Shown one piece after another: positions 56,614 through 64,000 of a DNA stretch of 64,000 bases. The stretch is from NCBI GenBank assembly GCA_008729055.1, contig SDUX01000007.1, positions 1,660,064 through 1,724,063 on the forward strand, given 5' to 3'. Every line of letters starts with the position of its first letter. The stretch's first letter is position 1. Below the pieces are notes generated by a model. The model had not been told where the DNA came from and did no database searches. It was given only the letters and a program-made list of their open reading frames with translations. A program made the translations under genes and the position numbers. The stretch is from Pyropia haitanensis (lineage: Eukaryota; Rhodophyta; Bangiophyceae; Bangiales; Bangiaceae).

Positions 56614-58042
56614 GAAGATGAGCGCGCCTCAGGCGCACGGACAAGCGCAACAAAAACAAAGACAAATCACCGCCAAACTGACGGGAAGCGACAGCGACGG
56701 TGTGCGAGCGTGAGGCAGGCTGCACCGGGTCAAACAGACCCCCTCGAGGTGAGGAGCGGAAACAGGGCCGCCGCCAGTACTGTGGTGGCTGGCCAACGGC
56801 CCCCAGCCTGCCTACCTGGTGGTAACGCGCAAGCCCCCAAGGGCGTGCGTTGACAGCGTACAACGGAGATAGGCACGCGCCAAGTCTGCCCAGGTGTGTG
56901 AGCGCGAGGGAGCAAAGCAAGAGAGGAGGGACACGGCATACTGCCAGGCCCTACATGTGGAAGCAGAGCCACAAATACAAGCCATTACATGAATGTGTAA
57001 ATATACGAAGCATGTATCCAGCAAATAGGTGGCTCACAGCCGCCCCCGTTGGGAAGAATTCTTCCGTTGAGTATAGTACTCATTGAGCACTCTCAGCCAC
57101 ACGCTCGGCCAAAGGTGTGAAGTGATGGATGGCTGGCCTGCTCGATGGATTGATCCCCTGGCGTGGTGCCCGATCTCGCGAGCGTCCTCCTCTTCCCGAC
57201 AGCGTCCAAGGTCGACCCGCAACGTGCACTCTTTCTTCATCGACTAGCTTGGTGGTGGACCAAGATTGCGACGGACTCCAGCGACTTTGACAAACAAAAT
57301 GCGCAAATATGCCCCGCTTTTGTATGCCATTCTGCCCTTTTTCATGCTCTTCCCGTTTGCATGGCGGCTCCGGGGGTGCAAGCAGGCGTGTGCCCGTCCA
57401 GTCATTCTGTTCTGAAACGGAACACAGCCTTCTGCGGCCGACACGAAAGCCCTGGTGCATTGCCTGAGCGCATCTGCTGGAGACGAGGTGGCTTGGCGGG
57501 TCCACGTCCAGGCGTGCTGCGCGGGGAGGGCAACCGGAACAAAGCGTCTGTTCCGCTGCCTGCACATGAAGGGCGTGCAATTCCCTTTCCCCCCTGTGCT
57601 CGTGGGCGAGGCCAGCCGGCACCGCCATCCCACGGCCGCCCAGCCATTAATTCTATGAGCAGTGGGTGGTGGCCATGGCTCCTGGGCTACTGACCAATGC
57701 GTCACCGCGCATTGCGCTTCCCGCCGCTCGCGCACCAACCTGTGGGGGTCCTCGCGCCGCGCCGTCGCCGCCGTTTCCGCCGCCTCCGGTGGGCGTGGAC
57801 CCCACACCGGCGGGTTTGGGAGGCCTTGTGGGGTGGCTCCCATTTCAATCTCAGCGCAGACTCACGGCGGCATAAACCGCCGCCCGATCTTCCGCTGGCG
57901 GGGGGGGCCCCGTCCCTACCTGGCAGTGCACACTGACAGCGCTTTCGGGCCTCACAGGGGACCACAAAGATTCAGGCCGTGCCTGCCACCGCTCCCGCCG
58001 CCGTCACCACTGCCGCCACCACCACCGCCGTCGTCGACCACC
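56614..58042. other. Intergenic region, no confident gene
   Basis: Contains an AT-richer island at 56960-57080 (TACATGAATGTGTAAATATACG) that may be a promoter or 3' end. A minus-strand frame at 57080-57628 (182 codons) and a plus frame at 57163-57693 (176 codons) overlap; neither shows a domain I recognise. The end (57960-58042) is a CCACCGCC-rich leader. Confidence 0.5.
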
Positions 58043-58261
58043 ATGCGCCTTTCAGCCGCCGCCCGCCGCCCTGTGGCTGCGGCGCTCAGTCGACGCCGGC
58101 GCCACCCCACACAAAGTGCGCTAGCCGCACAAAGAGAGCATTGCTGTGCCACCCACAGTGGAGGCATACTTTTCGGCGCGGCAAAGCGGGGAGTCGGAGC
58201 GTGGCTTGGGGGGCACTGCATGCCGGGATCAGAGGCCCGCCGAGCAGTGCCGGACCAATAG
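58043..58261 (+). CDS. Small open frame with a presequence-like N-terminus
   Basis: 72 codons from an ATG in good context (GTCGACCACCATGCG) after a CCACC-rich leader. The first 30 residues (MRLSAAARRPVAAALSRRRR) are Arg/Ala/Ser-rich without acids, like a mitochondrial or plastid presequence. The rest is not recognisable. It could be the first exon of a spliced gene: GTGCGC after ACACAAA (about 58112) and CCACCCACAG (to about 58155) would delimit a very short intron of about 43 bp, opening a Cys-containing frame (CRDQRPAEQCR). Coding status is uncertain. Confidence 0.25.
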   Translation: MRLSAAARRPVAAALSRRRRHPTQSALAAQREHCCATHSGGILFGAAKRGVGAWLGGHCMPGSEARRAVPDQ

Positions 58262-58912
58262 TTTCCTGGAGAGAGGGGGGGTGGGGTCGCGGTCCAGCCG
58301 CGTGCTGGAAGCCTGGGCAGTTTGTGCGTCATTGAAAGCTTTTGTTCTCAAGAATATTAGCATTTTCACCGATCCCCGGGCCCAGACGGTGCCTGGCGGC
58401 GGTCCGAGATGGCCGCTGCTGCGGGAGGAGGGCCAGCCAATCCCCAATGCGCGGCAGGCGCCCCCCCCGAGCGCAGCCCCTCTGTCGCCGAGTGGCCGCT
58501 GAACGGTGCTCAGCCGCATCCCCCCGCGCGCCCGCGCAGCCGCTTGTGGCACGCGTGCATTTGCGGGGGGCCCGCGGGGGTGCACGAGCGGACCGCGTCG
58601 TCACACCACGGGCGCCGGGCGTGGTCCCATCACCGGGGCGGGACCCGGGACAGGCCCGCTGCCCTGCACTGCTCTTCAGACTGCTGTGGGAGCCGCCGCC
58701 TCCTCAGCCTCCACCGCCCCACCCGGACATCCCCGGTCATCCGCGGCTATCCCTGGCTATCCCCGTTGCCTGTTGGTGACGATTTCCCCATCCCCCCTGC
58801 CGTCCTTGTGCCCACGCCCGACGGCTACGCGCTGCTTTTCACCTGTGACACACTGCCACAGCGGCAGCGGCCTCGGGTGTGCTCCGCCTCCTCCACGCGC
58901 AGGGCCACCACA
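58262..58912. other. 5' flank of the transporter gene
   Basis: The transporter frame is open upstream to 58409, but this part is filler with short direct repeats (ATCCCCGGTCATCCGCGGCTATCCCTGGCTATCCCC region, 58728-58765). I treat it as promoter and leader. Confidence 0.5.
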
Positions 58913-60715
58913 ATGGGCCTAACGACGAAGACGAAGGCGCCGCCCGCGTTTGCGATGCACGCCAGCTTTGCCGGTGTTCGGGCAGGTGGCCTCGTCTTTG
59001 CGGCGTCGACAACGACGGCAACGACTCCATGTCCGCCACGGGCGGCCAGGCGGTTTCCCCTTCGGGCCACAAGCTTTGTGCGCAGGCGGGTTGCTTCCCC
59101 TCTAGCCGCCGCGCCTGGGGGGCTCCGCAGCTCTGGCTGGGGGTCTCCACCGCCCTCTCTGGGTACGGGCGTCCACGCGGTGCTCACCAATAGTGGCTCT
59201 ACTTTTACCAACCAGGTGCCGGCGACTACACCGCCGACGTCTATCCCGCTTGTTGCAAGCGCCGCGGCTGCCCCCGTACCCTATGACGTGGGTGCCTTCC
59301 ACGACGGTGCTGCCGATGCTGCTGGAGCCACGCCCTCCTCCCGCGTCCGCCTGGCGTCCGCGTCGCCGGCGGACCAGCTACGCTTCCGTCGCACCCGCTT
59401 CCGCATCTTTTGTTGCATTGGCATTTCGTACGCAGTGTACGTGCTGCTGCGGTCCAACTTTACGTTTGTGGCCCCGTTGATGCGTGCCGAGCTGGGCCTC
59501 TCCCTCGCTCAGATTGGCGCCGTCTCGTCGGTTTTCCCCTTTGCCTATGGTGGCAGCCGGCTTGTCACGGGTGTCGTTGCGGACCGGCGGTCGCCGCGGG
59601 CGACGCTCGCGTTTGGTCTCCTCGCGGCGGGGCTGGCGAATGTGGCCCTCGCTTTTTGCCGCTCCGTCCCGACGCTGTGCATCATGTATGCCATCAATGG
59701 GCTGGTGCAGGGGGCCGGCTCGGGGGCGTGCGCGCGGCTTCTCACTGCGTGGTACCCGACTGAAGAGCGGGGTGTGTGGTGGGCGTTGTGGTCCACGTCG
59801 GCCAACTTTGGCGCTTTTGCCGCTCCGCTGTTGTGCGGGCTGCTGAGCGCTGGGACGCTTGGATGGCGTGCGGGGCTGCTGGTGCCGGGCTTGCTTGCCG
59901 TGGCGCTCGCCGTGTTGACACTGCCCTTGATGCGAGACACCCCCGGCGACGCGGGGTGGTCCGTGTCGTGGCCACAGCCGGCGCCGACGGCGCCGCCGAA
60001 GCGGGCACGGGCGGTGGATGGCGGTGCCGGTCGTGCGACGACCATCGGCGGCGGTAGCGGCGGCGGCGCAGTCGCCGCTGCTGCCGATGGTACCCCCGCC
60101 CGGCCAGCGTGGCGTGAGACGGTCGAGCGGGTGATCACCAGCCGCTCGATTTGGATTCTTGCCGCTGCGTCCTTCCTTCTCTACTTTGTGCGCCAGGCGC
60201 TCAAGACGTGGCTTCCCTTTGCGCTGGTGGAGGTCAAGCACTTTGACGCTGCCCAGGCGGCGGTGTTGCTCTCTACCCTTGAGCTCAGCGGCGTTGCCGG
60301 TGCGTTTAGCTCTGGCGTCGCGTCGGATGCGGCTGGGGGCCGCCGCGCGGCGGTGACGCTGGTGTATCTGGCCGTCCTCATCGCTGCGCTTGTTGGCGCT
60401 GCCCTATGCCCGCCGGGTGGATGGCTTGCCACTGCCGCGGCGCTTGCGGCGCTGGGCTTTTGCGTCAATGGTCCGCAGGTGCTGATTGGCCTGATTGGCG
60501 CCGAGGTCAGCGGCGGCGCCGCGACCGCCACCGCCCTGGGCTTCTTGGGGGTTGTCAGCTACACGGGCGCCGCGTTTGCGGGGTGGCCGCTGACGCTGGT
60601 GATCAAGGCGGCAGGGTGGCCCGCATTTTTTGGCGTCCTCCTTGCCGCCACTGCCGCGTGCGCGGGGGTGCTGCTGCCCATGTGGCGGCTGCGTGACGGC
60701 GCGCGCAGCAGGTGA
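58913..60715 (+). CDS. UhpC-like organophosphate:phosphate antiporter (MFS, OPA family)
   Basis: 600 residues from the ATG at 58913 (CACCACAATGGG). Upstream in-frame codons are low-quality, so this start is preferred. The first 130 residues are Ser/Thr/Arg/Ala-rich with few acids (MHASFAGVRAGG, RRFPLRATSFVRRR), consistent with a plastid transit peptide. The membrane part has about 12 hydrophobic segments in two halves joined by a polar loop (about residues 345-405). Signature stretches match bacterial UhpC/UhpT/GlpT: RLVTGVVADRRSPR (loop 2-3), GACARLLTAWYPTEERGVWW, LGWRAGLLVPG, LMRDTP, NGPQVLIGLIGAEVSG and YTGAAFAGWPL. CARLLTAWY and GPQVLIG in particular favour the UhpC branch. It should exchange a sugar phosphate or glycerol phosphate for phosphate across a membrane. 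UhpC homologues are known from algal plastid envelopes, so a plastid site is likely but inferred. Single uninterrupted frame, no introns. Confidence 0.9.
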   Translation: MGLTTKTKAPPAFAMHASFAGVRAGGLVFAASTTTATTPCPPRAARRFPLRATSFVRRRVASPLAAAPGGLRSSGWGSPPPSLGTGVHAVLTNSGSTFTNQVPATTPPTSIPLVASAAAAPVPYDVGAFHDGAADAAGATPSSRVRLASASPADQLRFRRTRFRIFCCIGISYAVYVLLRSNFTFVAPLMRAELGLSLAQIGAVSSVFPFAYGGSRLVTGVVADRRSPRATLAFGLLAAGLANVALAFCRSVPTLCIMYAINGLVQGAGSGACARLLTAWYPTEERGVWWALWSTSANFGAFAAPLLCGLLSAGTLGWRAGLLVPGLLAVALAVLTLPLMRDTPGDAGWSVSWPQPAPTAPPKRARAVDGGAGRATTIGGGSGGGAVAAAADGTPARPAWRETVERVITSRSIWILAAASFLLYFVRQALKTWLPFALVEVKHFDAAQAAVLLSTLELSGVAGAFSSGVASDAAGGRRAAVTLVYLAVLIAALVGAALCPPGGWLATAAALAALGFCVNGPQVLIGLIGAEVSGGAATATALGFLGVVSYTGAAFAGWPLTLVIKAAGWPAFFGVLLAATAACAGVLLPMWRLRDGARSR

Positions 60716-62490
60716 TGGGGAGGCAGGCAGCCCGGGAGTAGGAAGGGGGGAGGTTGGTGAGAGGGAGGGTCGTTGTTGCGCGAGGGCATGCAGGCAGGGA
60801 TGTATAGAGCATTGAGTGGTGCGTGACGGCTGGCCAAGGTTGCTCCGGTCCCCTGCTGCTTGGGGCAACGGAGCTGATTTTCGCCCGACGTCACCCCCCG
60901 GCCGCACACGGGGGCGGCCGCCTGGTGGGGTGGCCGGCGGCGCCCCGCCTGCCACCCCGTCATTTGGGTAGTCCCGCCCTGACTGTACTGTACCCCCGCG
61001 CATTGGCCACTACACAGTCTTGCTACAAGGCGAGAACGTCTCCCTCCCCGCCTTCCAATTGCGCACGCTACGACATTGTGTGTACATACGCCGTCGCGGT
61101 GTTGCCGTGAGGTTCCGCACGTGCGGGGCAGCGGCATCGGCAACGGGAACACAAACACATACCCTTTTGCTTTTTGTCTGCCGCACGTGGCCGCGAACCC
61201 CACCCCCCCCCTCTTTCGCCCGATACGTTTTTGTTCCCTTGGTAGAAGCGACCATCCAACGAACCCGCTTCCTCCCCGGCCTCCCCTCTCTACGCCACCC
61301 TCCTGTGAGTGATGTTCCCGTACCGGTGTGCACGAAGAGAGTCGGGTCTGGGCACTGCCGACCAGCCTGTGGGATTCGTGAAGCGCGCGGCAGTCTCACA
61401 GCCCCCCTGTGTTAGCATCAGCATGTGGCCGGAACAAGCGGGGGCTGCCCGGCGATCGGAACTGCCGCCCAATCCGCCTGCTGTCGGCTGCCGGCTACCT
61501 GCCGGCTGCCGATTGTCGGCTGCCTGTTGGCTGCCGGCTGCCGGCTGATGGCCACCACTGCCGTGGGCGCCGCTCCCGTGGACGAGTAGCCTCCACCCCT
61601 CCACCTCTTCTCGCCGGGCCCTCCACCTCTTCCCCCGGCCGCCGCGCACCGCCGGCGGTGTGCTGCTCCCCCCCCCCCGCCCCAGTCCTGGGACTCCGCA
61701 TCCCCCGCGGGGTCCCGGGCCCACAGGAATGCTTCTTGTGGCCACCGGCGTCGCGCCGCCGCGCCGTGCCGCGCCGCGGGAGCCGTTGATCCGGCCCTGG
61801 CGCAAACGACGTCGTCGCGGTGAGGTGCTGCACCCGACCGAACAGTTCTTGCGTTCGCCTCATCGCCGGCGTGCTCACGCAAATTGTGTGAAGCGTGGCG
61901 CAGCCGGCGCGGGCCCCAATGCAACGTGTTGGCGGCACAGGCGCCTGCTGCAAAAGATCGATCTGCTGGTAGAAGAGTACCTTTGCAGGGCGGACGAGAG
62001 AAAGGCTCCTTCCACCGTGCTGTCGAATAAGTTGCATTGAATACCTTCCCCGTGAGGTTTTCCAGTACCTGCTTGTGGGTACCTGGAGGAGGATGGGCGA
62101 GGTACTGTACTTCTTGAGCGGTGCAGTTGCGTCGCGGGGGCCCACCCTTGCGCAACGCAAGTAGAGCTTTACCATCGCTGGTTGCCCGACCGTGCACGGT
62201 GGTTGCGGCCCAGCTCGACGTGCAGGGTGGCCCGCGGCCGACGACCATCTGGTCGTCGACCTTGCAAACAGCATTGGAGAAGTACTGTACAGACAAACCA
62301 CAGGCCAGAGGACGTCTAGCGGAGGGCCTTGCAATGCCCAATTTACACCGAACAGCAACAATTGGCCAATGAAGCGTCGTGCGTGGCGGCGCTGTCTGTC
62401 CCCCGCCCCGCGCATCGCGGCGGCCTCCCCCCCCTGTTCTCAGTTCATCCCGACGCCCCTGCCTCCTCGTGAGGGGCTATCACGGCAGCC
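60716..62490. other. Intergenic region with short repeats, no confident gene
   Basis: Contains a small GGCTGCCGGCT-type tandem repeat at 61485-61550, an inverted repeat CGACGACCA-TC-TGGTCGTCG at 62239-62258, and several GTACTGTAC/AGTACC words around 62080-62290. A minus frame (61495-62415, 306 codons) repeats STSP motifs twice but shows no domain. The end is the likely promoter/leader of the coilin-like gene. Confidence 0.5.
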
Positions 62491-64000
62491 ATGCCCCCCC
62501 CTCCCGCCCCCGTCGGCGGATACCCCCCCAGCGGCGGCGGCGGCGGCGGCGGCGTCTGCGGCGGCGGCGGCGGTGTCGGCGGCGGCGGCGGCGTTGGGGG
62601 GTGGCAATTTGTCTGGCCGGCGAACCTCGCCCCCCCCCCTCCCCCCCCCCCCCCCCCCGCGCGCATCCTCGTGCGCCACGCGCACCCCCCCCACGCGTCG
62701 TGGCACCTACTCCCTCCCGCGGCGGCGACCATTGCCGACGTGGCCGCGTCGGTGGGCGCCGCCCTCTTCCCCCCCGCCCCCGCCCGGCCGGCGTCGGCGG
62801 CGGGGGCGGCGGTGGCGCTGAGCCTGCGGGGCGCGGCGCTGCCGCCGGCGGCGCCCGCGGCGCTGCTGCGCGACGGGGATGAGGTGACGGCCGTGAGGGG
62901 AGGGGGGGGGGGGTAGGGCGCGGCCGCAAGCGTCGGCGCGAGGCGGTTACGGCGGCGCCGGCGGCGCCGGCGGCTGCGGGCGCCCGTGAGCTTTTTGATT
63001 CTTTGTCGTCGTCGTCGTCCTCCTCCTCGTCGTCATGCCCGTCTAGCAGCGACAGCAGCACCAGCAGCAGCAGCAGCAGTGACAGTGACAGCAGCAAGGA
63101 CAACGGCAGAAACGGGGGCGGTGACGGCGGCAGCGGCCTCGTCATCCCCGGCCGCTCCGCTCCCTTCAACCCCCCCCGCAGCGCTGCCGCCGCCGGTGCC
63201 ACCACCACCACCGCGGCAAGCCGCACACCCCGTGCGCATGCACCCACGCGCGCCGCTGCCGCCGCCGACGCTGCCGCCACCGGCGGCGGCGCCGCCACCC
63301 CCACCGCGGACGCCGCCGCCACCAACGCCACCGCCGCCACCCCCCCCGCCGACGCCGACGTCGCCGATGCCGCCGTTGTCCCTGCCGCCCCCGCCGGGGC
63401 CGCCGCCACTCCGGTGGTACCCCCCCCGGTAGCGGCTCCCGCCGCACCGTCCGCGACCGGGCACGCAAGAAGCGGCGGCGGGAGGAGCAGCGCGCGGCCG
63501 CTGCCGCCGCGGCGGCCGCTGGGGTGGGCGCACCACCACCACCGCCACCGCCGCCGCCGGGCGGTGCCGTCGCCAGCGGCACTTCACGCGGGGCAGGCGG
63601 GGATGGCGGGGAGGGCGCGGGCGCGGGCGGGGATGTGGACGCACCTGCGGCTGGTGGGGCCCCTGCCGCGTCGGCGGCGGCTGTGCCCGCAGCGCCGGTG
63701 CCCTCCCCCCCTCCCAGGAGCCTGCCGTCGCCGCCGCCGCCGCCGCCGGCAGCTGCGGTCAGCGTGCCGACGGCGGCGGCGACGGCGCCAGCGGCGGCTG
63801 CGGCGGCGGCGGCAGCGCCCGGGCGCGGCTCCGTCGGCCGCACCTCGGTGGCCGCCACGCTCGCGCACCTCCGCCGGTCGGGGGAGCTGCGCGCCGCGCC
63901 CGACGCCGCCCGCTGGGCGGCGGCCAAAGCCGAGGCGCAGACCAACGAGGCGGTCGTGCTGAACACCTTGGGGGAGGTGGTGGTGGCCCCGGCGGCGGTG
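62491..64000 (+). CDS. Coilin-like protein, 5' part, frame-shifted and running off the window
   Basis: Coilin organises Cajal bodies, nuclear sites of snRNP maturation. After a Gly/Pro-rich start (ATG 62491, CACGGCAGCCATGCC), residues from about 62655 to 62895 follow the coilin N-terminal ubiquitin-like domain: RILVRHAHPPHASWHLLPP, TIADVAASVG, VALSLRGAALPP, LLRDGDEVTAV. The next elements also fit: a basic GRGRKRRREAV, an acidic SSSDSDSS tract (63003-63095), a Pro/Ala linker, and SRRTVRDRARKKRRREEQRA near 63434, like the coilin SR/KKxKR box. These lie in different frames: a shift is needed at G11 (62902-62912) and at least one more at C runs (63170-63177 or 63420-63427). The last open stretch (AAPDAARWAAAKAEAQTNEA) reaches the window end, so the C-terminal Tudor-like domain, if any, is not visible. 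Confidence 0.6.

Overview
The window reads as nuclear DNA of a GC-rich, intron-poor photosynthetic eukaryote, most plausibly a red alga of the Porphyra/Pyropia type. The pointers are intron-free animal/plant-type genes (replication factor C large subunit, fidgetin-like AAA ATPase, coilin), one short gene with two small GT-AG introns, an intact Ty1/copia retrotransposon, and a UhpC-like organophosphate transporter of a type kept by algae with primary plastids. The taxon is inference; no rRNA, tRNA or organellar marker is present.

Layout. 1-1302: the AAA core of a fidgetin-like-1 gene, cut off inside the domain. 1303 to about 9870: a degenerate 51-52 bp minisatellite. About 9.9-14.6 kb: GC-rich DNA with no supportable gene. 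14.65-25.5 kb: low-complexity GCC/GTC DNA that contains a nearly perfect 16-copy, 303 bp satellite (19271 to about 24110). 27.5-29.15 kb: probable wreck of an F-box/leucine-rich gene. 29.9-30.4 kb: small unknown gene. 31.1-33.7 kb, minus strand: Ser-rich protein with a KA1-like C-terminus. 35.15-38.11 kb: RFC1. 38.9-41.0 kb, minus strand: secreted histidine acid phosphatase. 42953-49827: complete Ty1/copia element with identical 591 bp LTRs and a 5 bp target duplication. 50.6-55.07 kb: very large Pro/Ala/Ser-rich protein. 55.63-56.61 kb, minus strand: three-exon pterin-4a-carbinolamine dehydratase. 58.9-60.7 kb: UhpC-like transporter. 62.5 kb to the end: coilin-like gene running off the window.

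The genes do not form a pathway; this is ordinary eukaryotic mixed gene order. The most systematic feature is that the four most GC-extreme genes (RFC1, acid phosphatase, the Pro/Ala-rich gene, coilin) each change reading frame at a long G or C run, while the less GC-extreme genes (transporter, retrotransposon, dehydratase, small unknown gene) are intact. This points to homopolymer-length errors in the assembly, or, less likely, to slippage during expression. The other notable structures are the homogenised 303 bp satellite inside similar degenerate DNA and the young copia element.
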